Assembly: GCA_030180135.1 (NCBI GenBank)
Contig: CM058232.1
Location: forward strand, 96,584,630 to 96,648,629
Source: Orychophragmus violaceus
Lineage: Eukaryota > Streptophyta > Magnoliopsida > Brassicales > Brassicaceae
Direction of reading: 5' to 3'
DNA length: 64,000 nucleotides
The notes beneath the pieces were generated by a model. The model saw nothing but the letters and a program-made list of their open reading frames with translations, had not been told where the DNA came from and ran no database searches. Shown here one piece after another: positions 43,658-54,470 of the stretch (positions within the stretch are counted from its first letter, which is position 1; every line of letters begins with the position of its first letter). Both the position numbers and the translations under genes were made by a program.

Positions 43658-45690
43658 CTAAGGAACCGGACTTCGGGCGATCCGAAAATCCGCCCTGTCC
43701 TGAGTGGTTACATTCCTTGTTGCTCTATTTTCCGGTTGGTTCAGGCCATCTATTCCCTCCTGGTCCTGTTGGTCTCCATCACCCCTCTGGTAACCTCCTT
43801 GTGTTAAAGGTAAGGTGTTTCTCCCTTCTCTAGTGCCTCTCAAGTTCCTTCTCCTTGTTGGAGTCTGGTGCTGGTAGATTAGCCTGCGACTAGCACTTCC
43901 TGTGACCATGTTGCGAGAATTAGCAGGTGGGTTTCTTCTTAATGTTGATGTTCCTCTGCGGTTTAGGGACACAGAAAGCACATTATTCTCCTCTTCACGT
44001 TGGTCTTGTGGTGTTGCATCAGCTAACCTGAGGGTTTCAATTTCCTGCTAAAATCTCAGCCGTCTCTCCAATATTTGCTCTTCTGCAGTCTTCCTTGCAT
44101 TCTCCAAGATCGAGTTTGCCGTTCGTTCCATTAGATTGTGCTCCTCATTCTCCAAAATCCTTTGCAAACGAGCTTCCCTTTCTTTAGGATCCGGGTGGTT
44201 TGCATACATGCAAGTAGCATCTCTGAGCTCGCTCATGATTTCCTCCCTAGACTGCAGCTGAAGATCAACTTGATGTTCTCTGCGAGTTACTCTCAGGTCT
44301 CTTCTCTCCTCCTCTCCTCTTCTCTCCTTGGATGTTACTTCTTGATCCGCTAGATGTTCCATAGGAGCAGTAACCAATAGTCTCATGCTTGTTATTGGGG
44401 TTCTCTCTAACCATCCTTGGTTAACTTCATTCACCTCCTCATTTGCCCTATGATTTGTGCGATGACCTTCTCCTGCACTTTCCTCTATCTCCAAGCGATC
44501 CCTTTGGTGTGGTCGTTGGTAATCACTTCGATGCTCCGCATGATTAATTCTGAGGTAGTCAGAGTTCCGCGATTCAGGTTTATCATTGTATTTAACTCGC
44601 CATTCTGACCTCCCTATTCTGTCCGGTTCTCTCCATCCATTCCTCCTGCTCTCCTCCGCAACGTGCATTTTTCTGATTGCTCTGCGATCGTCTTCCTGGC
44701 GTATTGCATCTCTCCTGCTTTCATGTCTTCCAGCCAATTCTCGGTGGTTCTCAGCAGAGGTAAAGAAGTGAGCTCTTCTTCTGCTTATTGCTCCCATCTC
44801 CCTTACAACTACCTCTCTGTAATTGTTCTGTTCATGTCCATTTAAACGCCCCCGAGCTCTCTTGAGAACCTGATTAGGTGCTCCAGCTCTGCTCAATCTT
44901 GTGTTTCGAGACGATGTATCTCTGGCTGGGCTGCGAGATCTTGGTATCGTCACTCTGTTGGTCCGCCCCTCTTTCTCGTTTCTGAAAGTGTGAGCTGCGA
45001 CTTCTTGTTCTTTCTCGGGGCAGTTTTTTGCTTCATGCGTTAACTTACAGCACATAGTACATAAATTCTCAAGTCTTTCATACTCAAGGTTGACCACTAT
45101 CTCTTCTCCGCTTGCAAACTCGACCACCGTCTCCTTAATAATAGGCTTCAGTCCGTCTACAGTGACGCGAACTCTTACCATTGACGAGGTGATTTCTCTG
45201 CCGTTAAGGGTCCCTAGTTCTTTCCCTATTTTGTCCACGAGCTCCTTCTGCCAAAAATGAAGTGGCAAGCCCTTTATCCGCACCCAGAAGGGGATAAACT
45301 TGGGGAATGAAGCAGAGATAACTGGTTCCCATTTCTCCAGTATCACCATCCAGTGTTCAAACTGATAGGGTCTTTTCTCTAGGGCTAGATTCATGTCCTC
45401 TTCTCTCTCAAAGCGGAACTGGAAGCAGTCATTACCGAGGTCAGCTCCTACCACTCTTCCTATAGTGTTCCAACGTCTAGTGAAGAACGGGAAGAGATTT
45501 CAGACTTTTTGAATTTGTGGGTTCGTCAGTCTTCCAATTAGAGTCAGCTCATTCTCTTTAATCAGGCTCGTGGTGTCAATGTCTGGTGCACGAACCCTGA
45601 CTCTTCTTCTTACTTCTTAAAGCTCCAAACCTTTTCCTTTTTACTCATAAGTGAGTCTCCTAGCCATCATAAGCTTCGTATTTCTTAAGA
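43658..45690 (-). pseudogene. LINE ORF1 remnant (DUF4283 and zinc knuckle)
   Basis: A long open stretch (45454-44048) carries the DUF4283 fold (DCFQFRFEREEDMNLALEKR, PFWVRIKGLPLHFWQKE), the knuckle CTMCCKLTHEAKNCPE and an Arg/Glu-rich tail. Upstream, RAPDIDTTSLIKENELTLIG belongs to the same protein but is cut off by a stop near 45502 (after QIQKV). Downstream a last segment (43981-43658) is in another frame. Confidence 0.8.
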
Positions 45691-45900
45691 TCTCCTTTGT
45701 CTTTGCTTCTCCTACTAAACCAGACGATTCTTCCTTAAAGCTTCTTCCTCTGAGTTCAGACTTCTCTTCGCTGGGTCTTGTCGTGGAGTGGTCGCCGCAG
45801 ATATAGGGGTGGCCGAGCGTTGAGTGTGATCTTTTGCCTCGTTAAGGACCACCGCCGGCAGCGAAACCCGCCGGTCTGAGCTTTCTTTACCTTTTTCGTG

Positions 45901-46158
45901 TAGCTAAAGTTAGGTGAAGGTGAGGTTGTTTACTGGGTAAAAAGTGGTCTTGTGTTCAAAATAGAAGTGTCTATTGGGTAAAAGAGTGGGTATTGACTTT
46001 CGAAAAGTGTGCCAGAGAGAACAAACTTTTCTATTTGAAAAGAACCAATACAACCTTTTGTAAAAAATAAAATATATGAACAATTCAAGCTCTTTATAAA
46101 TATGTGTATACACTTTTTATACTACAATACAACATGAATTATATTATATTTGTGTATA
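45901..46158. other. Spacer between two LINEs
   Basis: AT-rich DNA with no recognised feature. This is the original sequence next to the target site of the third LINE. Confidence 0.35.
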
Positions 46159-46191
46159 GATGAGCCCCAAATGGGAGAAGAAAAGTAGTGG

Positions 46192-46343
<152 letters not shown>

Positions 46344-46430
46344 CAAATTTTGAATCTCAAAATCAAAGTTCTCTCTTGAACGAGATGATTGCTATCTGAT
46401 TTTGTGAAAATGTAACAACAGAAGATTCAT

Positions 46431-47429
46431 ATGACCAGTGTGATGCTTCATCTTCTCGGGTCTTCCAATTCTCATCCCGAAGAACCGGAATCTCCTTCCG
46501 TCGTGGTCTCCACCCGACGAGATCTCTTCCAACCAATTCCATCTCAAATGCTTTTCATGGCTTATGAGACTGAGTCTGTATTTTCGTTTATGCCTTCACA
46601 GTCTGGTATGTCTTTGCCATCCTCTTTCGTTGTAGATGCCTATGGTGTAAAGTCGGTTCCGGCGTCGAAGGAGCCTCTTCCATTGACATTCCCCTCACTT
46701 GCTCCTCCTTGCTCTGCATTTTTGCTTCTGGAGCAACGTTTAGCTCGGCCATCAATCTCGCAAAGGGAGCAACCCGTCTGACTCAGCTTCTCTCTTCCAA
46801 TTCGAATGATGTCGACTGCTCTGGAGGCTTTCACCTTATCATCCTCTCGATCTGGCTTCTCCGGATTTGAGCCTTTCTCGGTTAAATCCCGAAGAACCGT
46901 TAAAAAAGCCACCTCCGACTGTCGTGTCTATATTCAACTAGCCATTCCGGTTAATGGCAGCACCTCTTCCTCCATCGCGCTCGTTCTCCTCTGGTATGTA
47001 CTTTCTCCGATCGAGTCGGAATCCCCTTCATCGCAGCAACCACCTGATCTGTTGGTTTGCTCGAATTCCATTCATCGATGCTTTATGGGTCCTCTTCGAT
47101 CGTCCTCGGAATCTCCTTCGCCGTCGTTGCTCAGCATCTCCACCGGCATCACCGTAAGCTGGTCGGAGATGGCCTCTTCTCTTCCTCCCGGAAATTTCTT
47201 CGAGATCATCGATTGGACGATCGCCGATCAATTCCTATTCCCTGGTGCAGTACTTCTCTCATGGGCCTGGACCATAATCTGCTTTAGGGTTTTTGGCCCA
47301 ACTTACGGCCCAACAAATAAGGGTCCTGCTTCTCCACTCTATCGGTTCTCATCTTTCTTGTATCTGATGACTTTAGTCAAAAAGTTTCAGCAATTCACAG
47401 ATACGGACAGGAACATACCAGTTTTTTAA
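46431..47429 (+). pseudogene. Atypical ORF1-position reading frame of the third LINE
   Basis: One frame runs from the ATG at 46431 to the TAA at 47427-47429, interrupted only by a TGA at 46779-46781; 24 bases later it restarts with ATGATG. The product would be Ser/Pro-rich and shows no DUF4283 motif and no C-x2-C...H...C knuckle. It could be a diverged ORF1, a captured unrelated sequence, or chance openness in a C/T-rich leader. I favour non-coding or captured DNA. Confidence 0.35.
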
Positions 47430-47998
47430 TGGGTTTATTAACCTACTTGGGCCTAAGGAACATATTAATTTTCTCTGTACGGTTTAGACCATTTTCCTCC
47501 TTTTTGGAGAGATTCTTATCACCATTTTCCTCCTTTATGGAGAGAACATTTCCTTCAATTTGGTCCTTTAAGGATAAAGTCTGTCAATGTTCAGTAAGAC
47601 TAATTTTCAACTTCACATGTTCAGTATCATGCATCGGTACGAAAATAGAAGATTCATTAATTGAGTATGTGGTTGAGAAGGTGCATAAGACTAATAATTG
47701 TAAAGAGAAGAAGAAGGTTGAAAGAATAAAGATTGACAAGAAGATTCAAAAGAGCCATAGTATCAAGAGAGTTTTGGTGTCCAAGAAACTTAAGCCACTT
47801 CAAACAGATTGCTCTCAAAGTAAGAGGTTATTTCCCTCCAATGGAGGTGATAAGGGTAAGAAGTATCGTACATCTTATATTTTCCCTTTTAGTGAAGTGT
47901 TTTCTGAGTTACAAAGCTTTGTCTCTAACGTTTTTAACCAAACCAATATTAATGAAGGTCTGGTGGGGTTCCAGAACCCACCCAGTCCACGCATATGA
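47429..47998 (+). CDS. Lysine-rich ORF directly before LINE ORF2
   Basis: 189 codons from an ATG that overlaps the previous stop as TAATG (47427-47431), ending at a TGA that overlaps the ORF2 ATG as ATGA (47995-47998). The middle is strongly basic (CKEKKKVERIKIDKKIQK then SHSIKRVLVSKKLK) and the C-terminus ends GFQNPPSPRI. It could serve as a minimal RNA-binding ORF1, but no conserved domain is visible and it may be what is left of a longer ORF1. Function is unknown. Confidence 0.4.
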   Translation: MGLLTYLGLRNILIFSVRFRPFSSFLERFLSPFSSFMERTFPSIWSFKDKVCQCSVRLIFNFTCSVSCIGTKIEDSLIEYVVEKVHKTNNCKEKKKVERIKIDKKIQKSHSIKRVLVSKKLKPLQTDCSQSKRLFPSNGGDKGKKYRTSYIFPFSEVFSELQSFVSNVFNQTNINEGLVGFQNPPSPRI

Positions 47999-50900
47999 GG
48001 ACCATCGCATGGAATTGTCAAGGGGCGGGAGCGGAGCCTACTACCCGTCGACTGGAGGAAATGTGTAAAATGTATTCTCCAGGTTTTATGTTTCTATCAG
48101 AGACAAAGAATGATCATATTTTTCTGCAAGACTTGCAAGTATCTTTAGGTTTTGATAACCTCTATACTGTGAATCCGAGAGGATATAGTGGAGGCCTGGC
48201 TCTCTTTCATTCTAATGATTTCCCAGTTAAGATTTTATGCTTGGATGATCGTCTGATTGATATTGAGACTATTATTGATGGAAATCGTGTTTTTATGACT
48301 TTTATTTATGGTGATCCGGTGGTTAAACACCGAGCTTATGTCTGGGAAAGACTTATTCGTATAGGCATTTCCCGCACAGGTCCATGGTTCATTATAGGAG
48401 ACTTTAACGAAATTATAGGGAACCATGAGAAAAGTGGTGGAAAAAAACGCTCAGAAGCTTCTTTTCTCCCCTTTCGAGCCATGATAGATTGTTGTGGTTT
48501 CCTTGAATTCCCATATCAAGGAGACCCTCTTTCTTGGATTGGTCGAAGAAGAAATCGTTTAATAAAATGCCGTCTTGATAGAGCTTTAGGTAATGAAGAA
48601 TGGCACAATGTATTTTCCCACACTAAAGTGGAGTATCTTAAGATGTGGGGATCGGACCATAGGCCTCTCCTCGCATCAATTCTAAATAGACCCGAAAAGA
48701 AAAGACGTGGTTTTCTATTTGATAAACGATGGCTAGGAAAACCGGGTCTAAAGGAGGCCATTACAGCCGGATGGATCCATGCGCTCCCTAGAGGCCAAAA
48801 CTCCCTTTCATGTTGCATCCAAAATTGCCGAAAATCAATCTCGGTGTGGAAGAAAAGTACTCAAACAAATTCTGAAATTCTTATTAAAGAATTACAAGAT
48901 AAGATAGATCTTGCCCATACCGATGAGACTATCTCTACGGAAGAAATTCTTGTATTAAAAGGTGAACTATTGGCAGCCTACAAGGAAGAAGAAGCCTTCT
49001 GGGAGCAGAAGAGTAGGACAACTTGGCTTAGGTTCGGAGACAACTTTACCAAATTTTTCCAAGCCATCACAAAACAAAGGAGAGCAAGAAATAGGATTCT
49101 AGGACTGTTAGACTCTAATGGATGCTGGGTAGACGATGAGGAAGGAATTGAGAGAGTTGCAGTAGGATATTTCGATGCTCTCTTCACATCTTCTTTTGCT
49201 GGCGATCCGAAACCTCTCTTCCAGGACATTCATGAGATTGTCACTCCTACTATGAATGTCGAGCTAACTCGGAATCCATCGATTGAGGAAATTAGAGAGG
49301 CATTATTCTCATTAAAACCTAGTAAAACTCCGGGTCCAGATGGAATGACAGCCTTATTCTACCAAAAGTTCTGGGATGTGGTGGGTCCAGAACTAACTCA
49401 ATCTATTATGGATTTCTGCACGAATAGTTCTTTTGATCCAAGATTAAACGAGACAAATATTTGCTTGATCCCGAAAGGAGATAAACCTAGAGAAATGACA
49501 GGTTTTTGTCCATTCAGCCTCTGCAATGTGAGCTATAAAATTATATCAAAGATATTGAGCTTGAGATTAAAGAAGATCCTTCCGGAATTAATTTCCGAGA
49601 CCCAATCTGCCTTTGTAGCAGGGATACTAATTACAGATTATATCCTTATAGCACAAGAGAACTTTCATGCACTCTGATCTAATCCCTCATGTCGTAAAAA
49701 ATTCATGGCCATTAAAACTGACATGAGTAAGGCTTATGATATAATCGAATGGTCATATCTCTCCTCTATTATGAGACATTTGGGTTTTGACCCAAAATGG
49801 ATTGGGTGGATTATGTATTGTGTGACTACATTTTCATACCGCATCCTCCTCAATGGAGTGCCTAGTGGACATATCAGACCATCTCGTGGTATACGTCAAG
49901 GCGACCCTATTTCCCCATTCCTCTTTGTCTTATGCACCGAAGGACTTATTTCTCTTATCCGGAAAGCGGAGATGAATGAGAGGATCCAAGGACTTCGAGT
50001 AGCTAGAGCCAGTCCTCCGACATCACATCTTCTCTTTGCTGATGATAGTCTATTCTTCTGTAGAGCGGAAATACAGGAGAGTAAGGAGCTTATAGACATT
50101 ATTAGAACGTACGGGGAAGCTTCTGGACAGCAAATTAACTTCTCTAAGTCATCTATCATGTTCGGTAATGATGTCCCTCACGAGAGGAAAGGTGAAATCA
50201 AAAGAATCATCGGGATCTCTCAAGAAGGAGGGATGGGTTCATATCTCGGTCTACCAGAGAAGATCAATGGTTCGAAGGTGCAAACCTTTGCCTTTGTTAG
50301 AGATAGAGTTCAGAACCGGGCTAGCACTTGGTCTTCAAAATTCTTGTCTCGAGGAGGCAAAGAAGTTCTTATTAAATCACAAGCTCAAGCGGTCCCGAAC
50401 TATGTGATGTCGTGTTATCTTCTACCAAAGACGGTATGTTCCAAATTAAGAAGTGTAATCTCCAATTATTGGTGGAGCTCCAATGTTAATAGTAAGGGTA
50501 TCCATTGGGTGGCATGGGATAAGCTATGTTGTCCAACCTCTGAAGGAGGACTAGGTTTTCGAGCATTGGAAGAACAAAACCTTGCCCTTCTTGCGAAACA
50601 ACTTTGGAGAATTCTCAAATTTCCAGACTCACTTCTGAGTAGAATCCTAAAAGGGCGATACTTCAAGTACTCAAGCCCTTTAAAGATACAAGTCTCAAAT
50701 AGACCCTCTTACGATTGGAGAAGTTTGATGGCAGCTAAACCACTATTGATATCAGGTCTAAGGAAGACTATAGGATCGGGATTCAGCACTAGAGTATGGA
50801 GCGAACCTTGGATCCCCGACTGTCCGGCTCGTGCACCGAGAAGTATCAATAATGAGACTGATCCACATTTATATGTGAATTCACTTATTAATTTTGAAAC

Positions 50901-51959
50901 AAAGCAATGGAAAGTAGACCGTCTTCGAGAGCTCTTTCCACCAGAAGATATTTCTCTCAGGGACCAAGTACTACGGTACTTACGGCGCAAGGTTGGAAGT
51001 TAAAAACCACTCAAAAAATTAAACATTTCGTGTGGCAATGCTTGTCGGGTTTCTTACCCACTTGTGACTTTCTCGCATATCGCCATATTGGCAGAGATTC
51101 CACTTGCCCCAGATGTGGTGCAGATAAAGAGACTATTAACCATGCTATCTTTGAATGCCCTCCAGCTCGTCAAGCGTGGGCACTTTCGCCCATCCCATCT
51201 GCCCCTCATATCTTTCCATCCTCATCGGTGTTTACTAATTTGGACTTCCTCTTTTGGAGAGCGAAAGAGATGATGGGTTCAGAGGATTCCATAAGCTTCT
51301 TTCCATGGCTTATGTGGTTTATTTGGAAGGCTCGCAATAGAAAAGTGTTTGAGAATTTTAATGAAGATCCTAGATCGACTCTAGAGAAAGTTAGACTTGA
51401 AGAAGAAGCATGGAGGAAGGCTAATACGGAGGACGATGAGAATCTCCTCACAACTTCCCCGCAAAGGACTTCTGCAGCTATTACCCTATCACGAGTATGT
51501 CTCTCATGCTTCATTGATGGTTCTTGGGCTGAATCGGCTTCGGTAAGCGGACATGGGTGGATTGTCCAACAAGGACTTGAGATTGTGCACTTGGGTCTTA
51601 AGGGATCCAGAAGGAGTCTCTCTCCACTTCATGCTGAGCTCGACACCCTCCTCTGGGCTATGCAGTGTCTTCAGAAACTTCAGCTGACTAGCGCTTGTTT
51701 CTTCTCGGATTGTGTGGAACTCATTACTATGCTCGAGGATCCAATGGAGTGGCCCTCCTTCTCTTCGGAACTGGAAGACTTCCGTGCTCTTAAGAATTTC
51801 TTTCCAAGTTTTTGTATTAAGTATGTTAGTAGAAAGTTTAATACCCGTGCTGATAGTCTTGCTAAGAAAGCTAGAGCACGTGGTCTCTTATTTTTCCATG
51901 TAAGTTCATCGGTTCCCGACTGGCTCTCCCTTGAGGAGAGTCGAACACCGAATTCTTAA
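47995..51959 (+). pseudogene. LINE ORF2 with one nonsense codon and a deletion
   Basis: Starts MRTIAWNCQGAGAEP. Endonuclease (SETKN, GDFNEI, GSDHRPL), reverse transcriptase (TPGPDGMTA, MSKAYDIIEW, GIRQGDPISP, LLFADDSLFF), zinc-binding (CPRCGADKETINHAIFEC) and RNase H (FIDGSWAE, LHAELDTLLWA, FFSDCVEL) regions are all legible. A TGA at 49675-49677 interrupts one frame; comparison with the LINE at 16930 indicates an ancestral CGA arginine. Near 50970-51000 about 50 codons between the LFPPEDISL region and KTTQKIKHFVWQC are missing and the frame shifts. Some RT residues are also unusual (GFCPFSLCN where YRPISLCN is normal). Not functional as it stands. Confidence 0.92.
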
Positions 51960-52004
51960 TAAAATGGAGTTTTGATGTCAAAAAAAAAAAGATGAGCCCC
52001 AAAT

Positions 52005-52217
52005 ATTGTTACAAAATAGGTGGTCTAGGGCTCATGCTCTTTTTTGCAATGGTGAGCACGGCTCTGTTTAGAATCACACTTTTCATTTTTATAAAATTTA
52101 GCACTCTTTATACAATGCAATTGTTGTATGCATACATGATTGTATCATTTACTAGCAGGAATGGTTTTTGGGGTTCGATACATTGTTTTCCTCAACGCGT
52201 AAGACCCATGAATAGGC
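52005..52217. other. Spacer after the third LINE
   Basis: Short AT-rich stretch between the LINE target duplication and the Tourist-like MITE; no feature recognised. Confidence 0.35.
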
Positions 52218-52220
52218 TTA

Positions 52221-52775
52221 GGGCATTTCCAACCCTACTCCATTTCCCACTCCAAAATGGGATTTGGAGTAAAATTCTCTCCAACCCCACTCCATTTCCC
52301 ATTCCAAAATGGAGTAATGAGTGAGATTACTCCATATTTGGAGTAACTCCATTTTTCACTCCATTTTGGAGTGAAACTTTTTTATTTACAAACTAGTCCT
52401 TTTGAATATTAAATCTTTTGATTTTTAACTATTATGAATATAATAATTATATAATAATTATTATTATGTAAATATATATGTTTATATATTTTAGTAACAA
52501 TTATAACTATTTTTTAAACATTATGAAATAAAAATTTATTATTTTAATACTATTTTCTAGTTTATAAAATAATTGTAAAGTAAACAATTTGTAAATAGGG
52601 TCAAATTGTAAATTTTTATAACTACAATGTACTAAAAACAAAATAGAAAAGAATCTATAAAGAATATTCTATTTATGGAGTAAAAAATGGAGTGATACAT
52701 TGGAGTAAAACACTACTCCATTTTGGAGTTACTCCATTTTAGAATAAAAAATGGAGTGATACATTGGAGATGATC
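52221..52775. mobile_element. Tourist-like MITE with TTA target duplication
   Basis: A 555-bp element whose ends are imperfect inverted repeats (gggcatttccaaccctactccattt versus the reverse complement of the right end, gatcatctccaatgtatcactccattt). TTA lies on both sides (52218-52220 and 52776-52778), the target duplication of PIF/Harbinger elements. Near the ends the word actccattt with its complement recurs many times; the middle is extremely AT-rich. Non-coding. Confidence 0.75.
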
Positions 52776-52778
52776 TTA

Positions 52779-53683
52779 CACTGAGATACGAAACCCGAAG
52801 TACAAAAATACAAACAACAAAAGGGAAAGAAGACAAAAATGTAAGTCGTTTTTGTTCAATGGTAACTCTCAAATGGGAAAATTATGGGTTTGAGTCGTTA
52901 TAGCCACTTAAATGCACTTTTGATTTGGAATAATTTTCAACGAATATCAAATACAAAGTTCTGTGGAATTAATTTTTGAATATAGAAATTCTAAGAATCT
53001 CCACGATTAAAAAAATATGTATCAACCAAATTTGGATTCTTGCTTTTCGTTTCATTGTTTCGAGCTATTTACAAGTACGAATATTTTTTATAATCACATC
53101 TTTATCAAATCAGATATATAAGACAAAATGAAGTCGGTGGTCACACATTTTTATAAATAAAGTTGAAATATTTTTTGTTTGATAAAGAAAACTGTCACAC
53201 ATGTTTCAACAACACTAGTTCTTTTATTTAATTGAAATCACTCTGTTTCTTTCTGTGCTTGGTTTCTTTTCACCTTAACTTGTGTATCCGCTGTCTTTCC
53301 CGACAAAGAAAACAAAACGTTTCTACTTTTCATACCAAAACCATTCCCTTTTACGCCCTTGTAAAGCAAATAGATATGTGACTAGACTATATACCGCTGT
53401 TTCACTATAATTATATTTACATAATTTATAAGCAATTTGCAAATCTATCATCTAGTACTATAGTGATCCATGAACATCAGTTTTAAGGGTTGTGAATGAT
53501 GATTGTCTTTCTTTGGGATTCGACTCAAACGAAAAAAGAAAAATTGTGGTTATATATGTATTAGCGTAAGTTGTTGTTGGGGTGTATGTAATTGTTCTTT
53601 GATGCATGCATTAAAATCAAAATTTTGTTATAGATTTAGTGTTCTATATATACATTTGTATATAATGTTTATGTTTGAGTTGT
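52779..53683. other. AT-rich intergenic DNA
   Basis: About 900 bp of AT-rich sequence without a supported gene, RNA or transposon end. Confidence 0.4.
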
Positions 53684-53748
53684 AATTCACTTTTTTTTTT
53701 TGTCAAACAACTTAAATTGATGAAATTAAGCATTGTATGGAATTCACT
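53684..53748 (-). mobile_element. Short 5'-truncated retroposon (49 bp) with 8-bp target duplication
   Basis: aattcact occurs at 53684-53691 and 53741-53748. On the minus strand the 49 bp between them end in gtttgac plus an A-run of about ten. Same structure as the micro-insertions at 1484 and 38040 but in the opposite orientation. The shorter duplication makes it the least certain of the three. Confidence 0.55.
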
Positions 53749-54463
53749 CATCTTCTTTTTTTTTCACTAGAAGATTATATATTCCTCATCAAGAGAAAAC
53801 ATATGCGAAATACAAAGACGGATATATCGGAAACTGAGACCAAAAGATTTACGGAAGACTATATAAACTATTACATTTACGTTTCTATTATTCACTGGTC
53901 CTTTCAAAATTTCAGTAGAAAATAAAAATTTGTTAACAAAAATTGGCAAAAATAATTGTAACCGAGCAGCTTCAAGCAAAGGTAAGTTGAATGTTAGATT
54001 CACTTATTTTATGTTTTTCTTTCGAGTATATAATATTGCAATCGTTTTCGATAAAAAGTAGTAGGTGATTAGAAGTTGTAATTAAAAATTGAGTGAGTAT
54101 CTTATAGTTTTGAAGTGTATCCTATAAATATGCCGATAAAAGTTAATTTCGTATTTGGTTTTAGATATAACTTATTACGGCGAATTACTATGTTTGCATA
54201 TTCCCTTAAATTTAACACATACAGAATTATATTATTTACAACTAACGTTATAAAAGAAACAAAATTTCTAGCAGCCCTAAAGAGATTCAACATTTTTAGT
54301 TTAGATCATAGGGTAACAAACACCAATTTTGTAATTCTTTTCATTTTCTTTTGTTTGTTAGTTATGAGGAATTTGAGTATGAGTAATAACTTTATTCTAC
54401 CCTGAAACAATTTGGCTAATACTTGAAACATGGTATAATGTATATTTTCTACCAAGAAGATGA
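53749..54463. other. AT-rich intergenic DNA
   Basis: About 700 bp of AT-rich sequence with short chance ORFs only. Confidence 0.4.
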
Positions 54464-54470
54464 TATTTAA

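Larger units (their letters stand above)
39567..45900 (-). mobile_element. Decayed L1-type LINE (second copy)
   Basis: A LINE on the minus strand with recognisable ORF1 (about 45690-43660), ORF2 (about 43645-39605) and a short A-rich 3' end near 39567. Many stops and frameshifts, together with the lack of a clear target duplication, make it much older than the LINE at 16930. The 5' border is an estimate from where leader-like sequence fades near 45900. Confidence 0.85.

Noticed and set aside
52840..52920. tRNA-like segment with gggtttgagtcg
   Set aside because: No acceptor stem or cloverleaf could be paired and the A box is poor.
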